A DNA stretch of 64,000 nt from Christensenella sp. UBA1685 (GTDB lineage: Bacteria > Bacillota > Clostridia > Christensenellales > CAG-138), in the NCBI GenBank assembly GCA_002320595.1, contig DCKB01000076.1, forward strand, positions 1 through 64,000, in the 5' to 3' direction. Positions 16,913 through 26,491 of this stretch are shown piece after piece. The translations under genes and the position numbers were made by a program. The stretch's first letter is position 1. Each line of letters begins with the position of its first letter. Under the pieces are notes generated by a model. That model made no database searches. It worked only from the letters and a program-made list of their open reading frames with translations, and was not told the DNA's origin.

Positions 16913-18894
16913 TCCCGTTTTCCCTGCCCTTCCCGTTTCACGGTGGGTTCCTTTCTTCCATTCTCTTTTTTTGAGGATTCTCTCCCCGCGCTTTCTATGA
17001 CTTCATATTGTGCATCCACAACTGTGCTCGCACTATTTGTCTCCGGAATTTTTTGCTTTTCCGCGTCTTTCCCGGCCTCATCGCCGTATCTTCCGCGTCC
17101 TTCGCCGGCAGGCCCAAGTGCAATCGCGTTGCGCACATACCGCTTCACCGTCATAATAAAGCGGGTTCCCTTGCCGGGCTCGCTCTCCACAGTAATGCTT
17201 TCGCCCAGTTTTTCCATGATGAAGTGCGCAATGGAGAGCCCGAGTCCCGTCCCTCCCTCGCCGCGGGATTTATCGACCTTATAGAAGCGCTCGAAAATAT
17301 GCGGAAGGTCTTCTTTGGAAATTCCGCAGCCGGTATCTGTAACGGTGAGCACGATAGCGTCTTTTGCGTTGCACATGCCGATGGTGATCGTTCCGCCTTC
17401 CGGCGTATAGCGCATCGCATTGTCAATGAGGATGATCAAAACCTGCTCGATACGGTCCGGGTCGGTCATCGCATCGGGAACCGGCTTTGGAGCATCCACA
17501 ATGAGGTCAATCCCCTTCTGATGAGCCGGGCCGGAGTAACCGCTTGCGATATCCCGGATCAACGTGTTAAGGTCGACGCGGACAACCTCCATGTATTCCG
17601 TTCCGGACTGTAGGCGGCTCAGCGTCATCATATCCGTAATCAAGCGCGAAAGGCGCAGGACCTCATGCAGCATGATGCGATAATACCGTTGCCGGTCCTC
17701 TTCGTCTTTCACCATCCCATCCGCCAACGGTTCCAACAGGCCGCGAACCGCCGTAAGCGGAGTGCGCAATTCGTGGGAAACGTTCGCCACATATTCGCGC
17801 CGCATGGCCTCCAGGCGCTCCATCTCCGTCATATCCTTAAACAAGCCCACCACGCCAACGCGCTGTCCACCATCCGTTACCACAGGAGCTACGGTGATCC
17901 AAAGCGTTTTATCTCCGGCCATAGGATAGGTAAGGGTCTGTGGTTTGCCCGTTTCGTACACTTCGTCAAAAGCCTTCCAAATCTTTGGATCCGGCACCAA
18001 CTCCTCCCGTTTTTCGACGTTTACCGCGCCGAACATGCGCATCAGCGCCGCATTATAGTGCGTGAGCATACCGACTTCGTCGGTTGCGGCAACGCCGTCC
18101 GCAAGGCTCTGCAGGATCTGATCGAGTTGGCTTTTTTCCGTTTTGAGCTGATAGATTGTTTGAGAAAGCCCTTCGCAAAGGTTATTGAGCGCGCGTGCCA
18201 GAACGCCGACTTCCCCAATCTCATCTTCGTTCACGCGTATTTCAAAGTTGCCCTTGGCCATCGCAATTGCAGCCTCAGACATGGTGTGCAGCGGGTCCGT
18301 GATACGGCGTATGCGCCAGGACGTAACCAACATTGTAACGGGAACCACAATGGCGGCGATCCAGAAAAGGGATGTGTTCAGTTTTGTGGTGGCTCCAATG
18401 ACCTCCTGCGTGGATTTGATTACGAAAATCGCCCCTGCAAGCGTTCCGTCCGGCATGAAAATCGGCGTGCCTACAACAAGGGCATTGCGCCGTTTTCCGG
18501 GCAGCCGAACTTCATCCGTGCTGACGTTTTCCCCGGAAAGCGCCGCAAGGATTTGCTCGGAAAGGGCCTGCTGCATTTCCTCTGGGCTCATGCCAAATAT
18601 GGAATCCTGATACTGCACGCACTGGTTCGCTGCATCAACAAATAAGGTCGCTCCATTCACCGCAAGCATTTGCGTCTTTGAAAGGTGGATGAACGCCTCT
18701 TCCGTGATCTGCCCATTCAGATATTCAATAATCAGCTGCTCGGCCGCTTCTGCTTTGGGTGCCATTTCCTGCAATTTAATCTGCGTGTACGTATCCCGGC
18801 TAAGGAAAACATAGCCTCCGACCATGGCAGCGGAGGCTATGAGCAACGTGATGATGAGCGCCAGCAACAAGCGGCGCAGGAAGATGCTCCGCAT
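16909..18894 (-). CDS. Membrane sensor histidine kinase, PhoR/WalK type
   Basis: 661 residues: TM helix 1 (about 9-29), an extracytoplasmic domain of about 140 residues, TM helix 2 (about 174-195), HAMP, PAS (about 250-370), HisKA with VANVSHELRTPLT, and a HATPase domain with NAMRYTPEGG (N box), DTGCGI and GGTGLGLSI. A polar tail of about 75 residues follows the ATPase domain and has no equivalent in the neighbouring kinase. It is coupled to the response regulator upstream (2-nt gap) and to the radical SAM gene downstream. The general fold resembles kinases that watch phosphate or cell-wall status; the signal here is unknown. Confidence 0.93.
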   Translation of the reverse strand: MRSIFLRRLLLALIITLLIASAAMVGGYVFLSRDTYTQIKLQEMAPKAEAAEQLIIEYLNGQITEEAFIHLSKTQMLAVNGATLFVDAANQCVQYQDSIFGMSPEEMQQALSEQILAALSGENVSTDEVRLPGKRRNALVVGTPIFMPDGTLAGAIFVIKSTQEVIGATTKLNTSLFWIAAIVVPVTMLVTSWRIRRITDPLHTMSEAAIAMAKGNFEIRVNEDEIGEVGVLARALNNLCEGLSQTIYQLKTEKSQLDQILQSLADGVAATDEVGMLTHYNAALMRMFGAVNVEKREELVPDPKIWKAFDEVYETGKPQTLTYPMAGDKTLWITVAPVVTDGGQRVGVVGLFKDMTEMERLEAMRREYVANVSHELRTPLTAVRGLLEPLADGMVKDEEDRQRYYRIMLHEVLRLSRLITDMMTLSRLQSGTEYMEVVRVDLNTLIRDIASGYSGPAHQKGIDLIVDAPKPVPDAMTDPDRIEQVLIILIDNAMRYTPEGGTITIGMCNAKDAIVLTVTDTGCGISKEDLPHIFERFYKVDKSRGEGGTGLGLSIAHFIMEKLGESITVESEPGKGTRFIMTVKRYVRNAIALGPAGEGRGRYGDEAGKDAEKQKIPETNSASTVVDAQYEVIESAGRESSKKENGRKEPTVKREGQGKRE

Positions 18895-18896
18895 GA

Positions 18897-19583
18897 TTAT
18901 TCGACCTCAAACTTGTAGCCAACGCCGTAAATGGTCTTAATGCTCCAACCAAGGCCCGCGCTGTCAAGCTTGGCCCGCAGGCGCTTAATGTGCGTATCGA
19001 CCGTGCGTGTCTCCCCCGCAAAGTCATATCCCCAAACGCGGTTAAGAAGCTGTTCGCGCGTGAATACCTGCCCGGGATTGGATGCCAGCATATAAAGGAT
19101 TTCAATTTCCTTGGGCGTACAAATAACCGGCTGGCTCCGCAGTGTGACGGTGTAGCTTTTGATGTCGATTACGAGTCCTTCATATGTCACGCAGCCATCA
19201 TCCGAGGTTTGCTGCTGCTCTGTAGTGCGGCGCAGTACGGCTTTAATACGCGCCACAACCTCACGCGGGCTGAAAGGCTTTACGATATAATCATCCGCAC
19301 CAAGTTCAAGACCTAAAATCCGGTCGATTTCCTCCCCCTTTGCAGTCAACATAATGATTGGTACGCGGGAGTTTTTGCGAATCTCCTTGCAGGCTTCAAT
19401 GCCGGACATAACCGGCATCATAATATCCAGCACGCAAAGCGCGATTTCCGCATCCAGCTTTTCTATTGCTTCCGCACCGTTGTATGCATCTACAACTTCA
19501 TACCCTTCCGCTTTCAGGTAAATGCTTAACGATTCGTGAACGACACGGTCGTCATCTGCAATCAGGATTTTGTTCGCACTCAT
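18897..19583 (-). CDS. OmpR/PhoB-family response regulator
   Basis: 228 residues: receiver domain with acidic pocket ADDDR, phospho-accepting Asp in CVLDIMMPVMSG (about 55) and Lys in YIVKPFSPRE, then a winged helix with YEVEN-type residues replaced by FTREQLLNRVWGYDF and VDTHIKRLRAKL. Partner of the kinase encoded immediately downstream. The ATG at 19583 was preferred over an in-frame TTG at 19601. A TATAAT box lies at 19623-19628 on the minus strand. Confidence 0.93.
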   Translation of the reverse strand: MSANKILIADDDRVVHESLSIYLKAEGYEVVDAYNGAEAIEKLDAEIALCVLDIMMPVMSGIEACKEIRKNSRVPIIMLTAKGEEIDRILGLELGADDYIVKPFSPREVVARIKAVLRRTTEQQQTSDDGCVTYEGLVIDIKSYTVTLRSQPVICTPKEIEILYMLASNPGQVFTREQLLNRVWGYDFAGETRTVDTHIKRLRAKLDSAGLGWSIKTIYGVGYKFEVE

Positions 19584-19678
19584 TTCCGGTGATACCCCCA
19601 ACTGTTTCTTTGGTTTTTATGCATTATACCATATGTCCGCGGCAGAAAAAACAAACAGCATGCAAATCCTCCGCTTTT

Positions 19679-21427
19679 TCACACTTTTTCCGCATTCAAG
19701 GAAAGTGTGAACGTGAATTCAACGCGTCCGTTTCGGTTTTGGGCCCAAATCTTTTCATCGAGAAGGCTCATGATTTCCTGCGCAATGGAGAGCCCCAGGC
19801 CGGTGCCTTCCCCCGAGTGAGATCGGTCGGCCTTATAGAAGCGCTCAAAAAGGTGTGCGATGTCTTCCTCGGCAATCGTTCCTGCATTGGAAACATGCAC
19901 GAGCACTTTGTCCCCCGAGATTTCCGCACCAAGCGCAAGAGGCTCATCCGCACTGCCATGCTTAATGGCATTATCAAGAAGGATAATAAGCACCTGTTCC
20001 GTGCGATCCGGATTTCCATACACTTCCGGGAAAGAATCCGCAACATTCAGACGAATGGATAGCCCGCGTTCCCGTGCCGCGCTTTCATAACGCTGCGCAA
20101 CATCATATAGGATATCCTGCACATCCATGCGCTGCTTGGTAAGTGCAATCGTCCCAGATTGCAGGCGGGAAAGCTCCAGCAGGTCATCAATCAGCCTGGA
20201 AAGCCGCATCGATTCCTTTTGAATATAGCCGTAATAACGCTTCCGGTCGTCTTCCTTTTTAATCAGGCCATCGCTCAAAGCGTCTGAAAGGCTGCGGATA
20301 GAAGCAAGCGGTGTGCGCAGTTCATGCGAAACGTTTGCCACATAGTCCTTGCGCGTTTGCTCCAAACGGACGCTTTCCGTCACATCCTGTATCAACAAAA
20401 CTGCGCCTTCCACCTGACTGCCGCCATCGCGCAGCGGAGATATTGTAACGCGAGCGACCGCCTCTCTGCATTTATGCTCCGCAACCTGCGGCAGACCTGT
20501 TTTTAAGACTTCCTCAACCTGCGGCAAAAGGCTTTGGAACTGCGGCAAGGTTTCCGGCGCGTCAGTGCTTGCGCCGCCCAGCAGCTGCACGGAGGAGGGG
20601 TTATATTGCATGATCTGCCCATTCAGGTTCACGCTGATCACGCCTTCCCCCAGGCCGTCCAACGTTGTACGCAGCCGGTTTCGTTCAAAAGTGAGGTCTC
20701 CAATGGTGTGTGAAAGCGCACCGGAAAGATAGTTGAGCGTTTGCCCGAGCTGCGCGAGCTCATCCCTGCCATCGGCCTGTGCGCGCACAGAAAAATTGCC
20801 ATGGGCCATCGCAAGTGCAGCTTCGTTCATCTGCTTTAAAGGGCCTGTTAGCTTGCGCGACATCAGATATGCGGGAATAAGCATAAGGAAGGCAACAACA
20901 ACAATCGCTATCAGAAGAGCAGTCCAAAGGCTGTTCATCGCCATATTCAGTTCGCGGATTGGCTTAATGAGAAAAACTGCGCCGATTACGCTTCCGTCAT
21001 TGCCCCAAACCGGTGCGCCGACAATCGCATCCGCCGCACGCCAGCTGCCGCGCGAAACGCTTTTGCCGGCAAGCACGGCATCCAGATTTTGCTTTGCAAG
21101 CGTGAGCATCTCCTGCGCCTGCTCCGAATCCAAATTTTGCGGAAAAACAAAAAGGGTTTTGTCCGCCGTAAAAATGTACGGAGACGCCCCCCATATATTC
21201 TTGCTTTCCACCACTGTAATCTGGTATTCCCGGTAGCTCATAGTACCTTGAAGAAACTCAGCGGATCGTTCCGCAAGAAATGACGCGCTCGGCGCAAGCT
21301 CGCGCAGTTTGATGCCCGCATAGGCCCCAACGCCGGTATAGCGAAAAACGAGCGCTGTTAACCCGGCGCTCAAAATAACCGTGAGCAAAACGATTGCAAG
21401 CGTTTTTCGCAAAAATGTGTTTTTCAT
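19679..21427 (-). CDS. Membrane sensor histidine kinase, PhoR/WalK type (second copy)
   Basis: 582 residues with the same order as the other kinase in this window: TM1 (about 9-29), extracytoplasmic domain, TM2 (about 165-187), HAMP, PAS, HisKA with VANVSHELRTPLA, HATPase with NAIKHG and GTGLGLSIA. It lacks the long polar tail of its neighbour. The two kinases and their regulators are clearly paralogous and arranged head to tail. The ATG overlaps the stop of its regulator by 4 nt. Confidence 0.93.
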   Translation of the reverse strand: MKNTFLRKTLAIVLLTVILSAGLTALVFRYTGVGAYAGIKLRELAPSASFLAERSAEFLQGTMSYREYQITVVESKNIWGASPYIFTADKTLFVFPQNLDSEQAQEMLTLAKQNLDAVLAGKSVSRGSWRAADAIVGAPVWGNDGSVIGAVFLIKPIRELNMAMNSLWTALLIAIVVVAFLMLIPAYLMSRKLTGPLKQMNEAALAMAHGNFSVRAQADGRDELAQLGQTLNYLSGALSHTIGDLTFERNRLRTTLDGLGEGVISVNLNGQIMQYNPSSVQLLGGASTDAPETLPQFQSLLPQVEEVLKTGLPQVAEHKCREAVARVTISPLRDGGSQVEGAVLLIQDVTESVRLEQTRKDYVANVSHELRTPLASIRSLSDALSDGLIKKEDDRKRYYGYIQKESMRLSRLIDDLLELSRLQSGTIALTKQRMDVQDILYDVAQRYESAARERGLSIRLNVADSFPEVYGNPDRTEQVLIILLDNAIKHGSADEPLALGAEISGDKVLVHVSNAGTIAEEDIAHLFERFYKADRSHSGEGTGLGLSIAQEIMSLLDEKIWAQNRNGRVEFTFTLSLNAEKV

Positions 21428-22110
21428 TGTCCCGCCTCGAATTTGTAGCCAACGCCATATACGGTTTTGATGGACCAGGCGATGCCCTCCTGCGGGAGTT
21501 TCTGGCGGATACGCTTAATTTGTGTATCCACGGCACGTGTATCGCCGAAATAATCATACCCCCAAACTTGTGACAGTATCTGCTCCCGCTCGTAGACGCG
21601 GCCGGGATGTGATGCAAGAAGCTGGAAAATTTCCACCTCTTTTGGGGTAAACGGGATTTTTTCTCCGTTTATGCGCACGTCATAATTGTTGATGTTAATC
21701 TCAAGGTTGTCGAAGCGCAGCACCTTCTGCGGTTCCTCCTTTGCGCTGGTAAAGCGCCGGAGTACAGCCTTAACGCGCGCTACGACTTCCCGCGCGCTGA
21801 AGGGCTTTACAATATAATCATCCGCGCCGAGTTCAAGGCCTAGAATGCGGTCGATCTCCTCCCCTTTTGCGGTGAGCATGATAATTGGCACACGGCTTTC
21901 CGCGCGGATTTGGCGGCAGACTTCAATCCCGGATACTTTGGGCATCATCAGATCCAGCAAAATCAAATCCGGCTTTGCAGAATTGGCAAGCGTGAGCGCT
22001 TCTGCGCCATCCATCGCGGAGATATGCGCAAACCCCTCGCTTTCCAAATAAACGCCGAGCGTTTCATGAATGATGGGCTGGTCATCGCAAATCAAAATCT
22101 TTTGTACCAT
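21424..22110 (-). CDS. OmpR/PhoB-family response regulator (second copy)
   Basis: 228 residues: receiver domain with DDQ pocket, Asp in LILLDLMMPKVSG (about 54) and Lys in YIVKPFSARE; winged helix with YEREQILSQVWGYDYFG and VDTQIKRIRQKL. Same length as the regulator at 18897-19583. It is the first gene of its operon and has a good promoter; its kinase follows with a 4-nt overlap. Confidence 0.93.
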   Translation of the reverse strand: MVQKILICDDQPIIHETLGVYLESEGFAHISAMDGAEALTLANSAKPDLILLDLMMPKVSGIEVCRQIRAESRVPIIMLTAKGEEIDRILGLELGADDYIVKPFSAREVVARVKAVLRRFTSAKEEPQKVLRFDNLEININNYDVRINGEKIPFTPKEVEIFQLLASHPGRVYEREQILSQVWGYDYFGDTRAVDTQIKRIRQKLPQEGIAWSIKTVYGVGYKFEAGQ

Positions 22111-22143
22111 ACAAATGCCTTCTTTCTAAAAAGGTATGGTTTG

Positions 22144-22172
22144 ATTATAGTATGCGGCATGCCACGGCGCAA
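22144..22172 (-). promoter_or_regulatory. Promoter of the second two-component operon
   Basis: TTGCGC (22167-22172), a 17-nt spacer and TATAAT (22144-22149) on the minus strand, about 34 nt before the regulator start. Confidence 0.65.
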
Positions 22173-22251
22173 GGCAACGCACTGTTTTGTCATAATTGTA
22201 CCAAATTCCGCCTCTTTTTAAAACCGGATACCGTTTTTTCAGGCATTATGG

Positions 22252-22257
22252 TATAAT
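22252..22257 (+). promoter_or_regulatory. TATAAT -10 box immediately before the CotH-family gene
   Basis: A perfect TATAAT 6 nt ahead of the ATG at 22264. No clear TTGACA lies at the usual distance. Transcription would start close to the ATG itself, and no Shine-Dalgarno motif is visible. Confidence 0.5.
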
Positions 22258-22263
22258 GGCCGC

Positions 22264-25200
22264 ATGAGACTGCATGTGTGTACAAAACGCGCGTTTAGCG
22301 TTGTATTCATTTTTATTCTTTTGTTTGCCTGCGCAGGGTGCGATGGCCTATATGTGAACGCCGACCACACTTCTGCCCTGTGCATCAACGAAGTTGTATC
22401 GTCCAACACGCGTTCCCTTGTGGATGAAGCGCTGGGCACTCCGGATTGGATCGAGTTGTATAACGCCTCTGCTTCTCCCATTGATCTTACAGGCTATGGT
22501 CTTACGGATAATCCAAAGGCTCCGCACAAATGGACGTTTCCAAGCGTGACGATTCCGGCAGGCGGCTATCTTATTGTTTATGCAACAAAGGCGGATGGGG
22601 CGCTTTGCACCGGCTTTGGCCTTTCCCGCGGAGGAGATTCCCTCTGTCTTTCCGATAAATACTATACTCTGTTGGATTATGTCGAAATCCCTGCGCTTGA
22701 AAGCGACATATCCTTTGCCCGTGGGAAAGACGGCACGTTTGGCTATTGTGCTGCTCCTACACCCGGTTCGGAAAATGTTGCCGAGATCGTGTCGGATCCA
22801 GCTCTGCTCACATTTGACAGCGGCAGCGGCGGGCTCACTCTCTCGGAGGTAGTGCCGCGCAACGCGTCCTGTGCGGATGCTTATGGGAAGTATCCCGCCT
22901 GGGCAGAAGTTCAAAACAGTTCAGATGCGCCGATTTTGCTCTCCGAGTATTACCTGACTGACGATGCGGAAGATGCGTTTAAGTGGCACCTGCCGGATTC
23001 CGTTTTACAGCCGGGCGAATTTCTTGTTATATTCTTTTCAGGCCGGGACGAAGCCGCCGGGGAGTTCCACGCTTCCTTTAAATTGGGCAGCGATGATTCC
23101 ACCCTTTTTCTTTTCAGCAAAAATGGGGCGCAGATTGGGGCCATTTCTTGGGCGAACGACCTTCCGGATGATATTGCGGCCTTGCCCGATGGGCTTTATA
23201 CCGCATACCCCACCCCCTGTGCAGCGAACGATCCCCGCACGTTCTCCAACACGGAACTCCTTCCTATGGATGCGGGAAACGCGGTCCGCCTCAACGAATT
23301 CCTCCTTCATAACGAATACAGCCTGCGCGATGCGGAGGGCGACCGTCCCGCTTGGGCAGAGCTTTACAACACAACGGATTCTTCCATAAGCCTCGCCGGA
23401 TACTATCTTTCAGATGATCCGGAGAACCCGTTTAAGTGGGCGTTTCCCGCAAACGCCGTCATCGAGCCGCAAGGATATCTGCTCGTGTTCCTCTCCGGTA
23501 AAAACCGTTCGGAAGGCGAACTGCACACCTCGTTTAAGCTCACCCAAAATGATGAAGCGCTCCTGCTTTCTGTAAAGGATGGCCTGCGTGCGGACTCTTA
23601 TCCCATCGATGCTTCTTTGGGCGCTAACATTTCCGTTGGCATGGATCCTGCAAGCGGAAATACAAAATACTTTGCCACGCCTACGCCGGGCACCGCCAAT
23701 ACCACGCGGAGCTTTGATACGCTCGCAGGAGCGTTTCTTCCAGACATGGGCGGTGTTTACATTTCTGAAGTGAGCGCGGTAGCTGAAGCAAAAAGCGGCG
23801 GCAGCGCTTGGATTGAGCTTTTCAACGCTTCCAGCCATTCAGTCTCTCTGGCAGGCTGGCACATTACGGATAACCCGGATGATCTGCAAAGCTGTGAGCT
23901 TCCCCCACTTACCATCGAAGCGGGCGGTTACGCTGTCGTTCATGCAACAAAGCGCACTGAAAAGCAGAAAGGCAATTTCGTTGCGCTTGGTATTTCGGAG
24001 GCTGGCGAAACGTTGATTTTAAGCGATGCAGATGGGAATGTTATAGATGTATTTGAAACGGGGGCTCTGCGCGCCGGTACTACCAGCGGAAGGGTTGTAG
24101 GAAGCGGCGCGCCGGTGCGCGTCTTTTTTGCTTCTGCAACCAAAGGAAAGTCCAATGATGCCGCAGTGCGTTCCGCCTATGCTGCGGAACCGGTATTCTC
24201 CGAAACGGCGCTTTACCATGATGCGGCATTCCCGCTTGTGCTTACCTCTGCAACGGAGGGCGCCGAAATCCGCTACACGCTTGATGGCAGCGCTCCCGGC
24301 CCCGATTCGACGCTTTACATGGGTCCAATAAACATATCTTCCAACGCAGTTGTGCGTGCTGCCGCTTATTGTGACGGACTGCTCCAAAGCGACAGCGTTG
24401 CGATGACCTATCTGTTTGAACAACCGCATACCGTACCGGTTGTCTGCATCTCCATTTCTCCTTCTGCATTCAGCGAGGTATACGCAGCAACCATCAAGAA
24501 GGAGCGCGTGGAGCGTCAAGGCGTCTTTTCTTTCTACGAAGACGGTGCGCTTGGCGTGTCTTTTCCCTGCGGTTTTCGTGCGAGCGGTGCTTCAACACTG
24601 ACCGCTGCACAGAAATCGCTTGCTGTGCTGCTGCGCTCCGGTTACGGGGTTGCAGAAACAAATTACCCCTTCTTTGCAAACAGCGACGTTTCTGCATATC
24701 AATCGCTCGTGCTGCGCAATTCCGGGCAGGACCGTACGGCTGCACGCATCCGCGATTCTTTCTTTATGAAAGCAGTAAAAGGGCTTAACATTGAACAGGT
24801 GGAAACACGCCTGACCGTCGTATATGTTAACGGAACGTACTGGGGCATTTACGACCTGAACGAAAATCAAAATGAGGATTATCTTGCGTCGCATTACGGC
24901 GTCGATCCGGACGCAGTGGATATTATTCGCCGCAATTTCACTGCGCTTGAGGGAACGAAATACGATTTCCTCCGTGTACGCGAATATGCGCTAAACCGGG
25001 ATCTGTCCGACGATACGCTGTTTGCCGAGTTCGCAGAATGGGTCGACGTTGCGTATTTTACAGATTATATCATTGCCCAAACCTACTTTGCCAACAGCGA
25101 TATGTTCAATCAAAAATACTGGCGCTCACAGGATTATTCCGTTAAATGGCGCCCCGTGTTTTTTGACCTTGATTTCGGTTTGCATTCATCAAGCCCAACC

Positions 25201-25599
25201 CGGAACATTCTTTCTTCCTATTTTCGGGTGGAAGGCGTCCCTTCTCAGGATGGTTCCCTGACGAATATGGATATTTATGTCGGCCTTCGTAAGAATGCTG
25301 CCTGGCGCGATTATTTTTGTGAGCGCTATGTTTACGTTGTGCTTAACCATTTTAACAGCGAACGCCTGTGCGCAATTCTGGATGAAATGGCCGCCCAACT
25401 GCGTGCCGAATGGCCGCGTCATACCGCGCGTTGGAGCGACGCCCCTTCCCTTTCAAAATGGGAAAGCAATGTTGCTGCACTGCGCGATTGTCTCGCTATA
25501 CGGGCAGAGTATGCGCTTAAATACTTGCAGAAGGAATTTGGCGTTTCCGATGAAAAAATGCAGGAATACCGCGCAAAGGCATTGGCCGCTTCCGCTTGA
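22264..25599 (+). CDS. Lipoprotein with four lamin-tail domains and a CotH kinase-like domain
   Basis: 1111 residues. The N-terminus is a lipoprotein signal ending in FACAGC, so the protein should be anchored outside the cell. Four lamin-tail (LTD) repeats with WxELYN- and PAGGYL-like signatures follow at about 38-110, 192-265, 340-415 and 497-565. Then comes a chitobiase-type C-terminal Ig-like domain (about 642-715, IRYTLDGSAPGP) and a CotH domain (about 723-1090) with YDLNENQNEDYLA, NSDMFNQKYWR and FFDLDFG. CotH proteins phosphorylate or organise spore-coat proteins in Bacillus. Here it stands alone, without coat genes next to it. LTD repeats suggest cell-surface or adhesive display. Confidence 0.9.
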   Translation: MRLHVCTKRAFSVVFIFILLFACAGCDGLYVNADHTSALCINEVVSSNTRSLVDEALGTPDWIELYNASASPIDLTGYGLTDNPKAPHKWTFPSVTIPAGGYLIVYATKADGALCTGFGLSRGGDSLCLSDKYYTLLDYVEIPALESDISFARGKDGTFGYCAAPTPGSENVAEIVSDPALLTFDSGSGGLTLSEVVPRNASCADAYGKYPAWAEVQNSSDAPILLSEYYLTDDAEDAFKWHLPDSVLQPGEFLVIFFSGRDEAAGEFHASFKLGSDDSTLFLFSKNGAQIGAISWANDLPDDIAALPDGLYTAYPTPCAANDPRTFSNTELLPMDAGNAVRLNEFLLHNEYSLRDAEGDRPAWAELYNTTDSSISLAGYYLSDDPENPFKWAFPANAVIEPQGYLLVFLSGKNRSEGELHTSFKLTQNDEALLLSVKDGLRADSYPIDASLGANISVGMDPASGNTKYFATPTPGTANTTRSFDTLAGAFLPDMGGVYISEVSAVAEAKSGGSAWIELFNASSHSVSLAGWHITDNPDDLQSCELPPLTIEAGGYAVVHATKRTEKQKGNFVALGISEAGETLILSDADGNVIDVFETGALRAGTTSGRVVGSGAPVRVFFASATKGKSNDAAVRSAYAAEPVFSETALYHDAAFPLVLTSATEGAEIRYTLDGSAPGPDSTLYMGPINISSNAVVRAAAYCDGLLQSDSVAMTYLFEQPHTVPVVCISISPSAFSEVYAATIKKERVERQGVFSFYEDGALGVSFPCGFRASGASTLTAAQKSLAVLLRSGYGVAETNYPFFANSDVSAYQSLVLRNSGQDRTAARIRDSFFMKAVKGLNIEQVETRLTVVYVNGTYWGIYDLNENQNEDYLASHYGVDPDAVDIIRRNFTALEGTKYDFLRVREYALNRDLSDDTLFAEFAEWVDVAYFTDYIIAQTYFANSDMFNQKYWRSQDYSVKWRPVFFDLDFGLHSSSPTRNILSSYFRVEGVPSQDGSLTNMDIYVGLRKNAAWRDYFCERYVYVVLNHFNSERLCAILDEMAAQLRAEWPRHTARWSDAPSLSKWESNVAALRDCLAIRAEYALKYLQKEFGVSDEKMQEYRAKALAASA

Positions 25600-25622
25600 A
25601 TAAAGCCTTGGCCCAAAAAGAG

Positions 25623-25658
25623 AAAGCGTCCGCCGGATATGAAACCGGCGGACGCTTT
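25623..25658. terminator. Bidirectional terminator between the CotH-family gene and yebC
   Basis: A perfect 14-bp inverted repeat, AAAGCGTCCGCCGG and its complement (25623-25636, 25645-25658), with an 8-nt loop. A T-run follows on both strands, better on the minus strand. It serves the two convergent genes. Confidence 0.85.
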
Positions 25659-25682
25659 GCGTTCTTGTTCAGGCAGGCGCAA

Positions 25683-26429
25683 TTAATCCTCTTCTTCCTC
25701 TTCGGGGAGGATTGCATTATGGTAAATCTCCTGCACGTCATCATTGTCCTCAAAGCGCTCCAACAGGCGTTCCATCTTCTCCGCAAGCTCCGCATCGGTG
25801 GCGTCGACCGTATTTTGGGGAATCATGGTGACCTCAGCGGAAAGGAAAGAATACCCCGCCTCTTCCAAAGCTTCGCGCACGGCCGAGAAGTCGTTCACGC
25901 TGGTATAGATTTCATAAACATCCTCGCCAGGTTCAAAATCTTCAGCCCCAGCCTCAAGAGCAGCCATCATAAGTTCATCCTCATCGATGGACGCACTGCG
26001 CTCAACCACAAGCTGCCCGCGGCGTTCAAACATCCAGGAAACGCAGCCGGTTGCGCCCATGCTGCCGCCGCTTTTGTCAAACAGATGCCGGATATCCGCC
26101 GCAGCGCGGTTGCGGTTGTCTGTTACTACGTCAACAATGATCGCAATGCCGCTTGGGCCGTATCCTTCATACGTAATCTCTTCATAATTAACATTGCCCA
26201 ACTCGCCGGCCGCCTTTTTGATTGAGCGGGTGATGTTGTCGTTCGGCATGTTGTTTGCTTTTGCCTTAGCGATTACATCGCGCAGCTTGGAATTGTTCGC
26301 GGGATCGCTTCCGCCCTCTTTTACGGCGATGGCGATCTCGCGGCCGATCTTGGTGAATATTTTGCCGCGCTGCGAATCGGTTTTTTCTTTTTTGTTTTTA
26401 ATGTTTGCCCATTTGGAATGTCCAGACAT
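25683..26429 (-). CDS. YebC/PmpR-family protein
   Basis: 248 residues beginning MSGHSKWANIKNKK, the hallmark of the YebC/TACO1 family, followed by NNMPNDNITRSIKKA and the YGPSGIAIIVDVVTDN block. Members were first described as transcription regulators and more recently as translation factors that help ribosomes through proline stretches. The C-terminus is acidic. A GGGAGGG ribosome binding site precedes the ATG, and a sigma-A promoter lies about 35 nt upstream. Confidence 0.95.
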   Translation of the reverse strand: MSGHSKWANIKNKKEKTDSQRGKIFTKIGREIAIAVKEGGSDPANNSKLRDVIAKAKANNMPNDNITRSIKKAAGELGNVNYEEITYEGYGPSGIAIIVDVVTDNRNRAAADIRHLFDKSGGSMGATGCVSWMFERRGQLVVERSASIDEDELMMAALEAGAEDFEPGEDVYEIYTSVNDFSAVREALEEAGYSFLSAEVTMIPQNTVDATDAELAEKMERLLERFEDNDDVQEIYHNAILPEEEEED

Positions 26430-26461
26430 AGCACTTTCCCTCCCGGTAAAATCAACGCTTT

Positions 26462-26491
26462 ATTATAGCATCCCCGCAAGGGGCAGTTCAA
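26462..26491 (-). promoter_or_regulatory. Promoter of yebC
   Basis: TTGAAC (26486-26491), an 18-nt spacer and TATAAT (26462-26467) on the minus strand. The -35 overlaps the last codons of the preceding gene. Confidence 0.6.
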
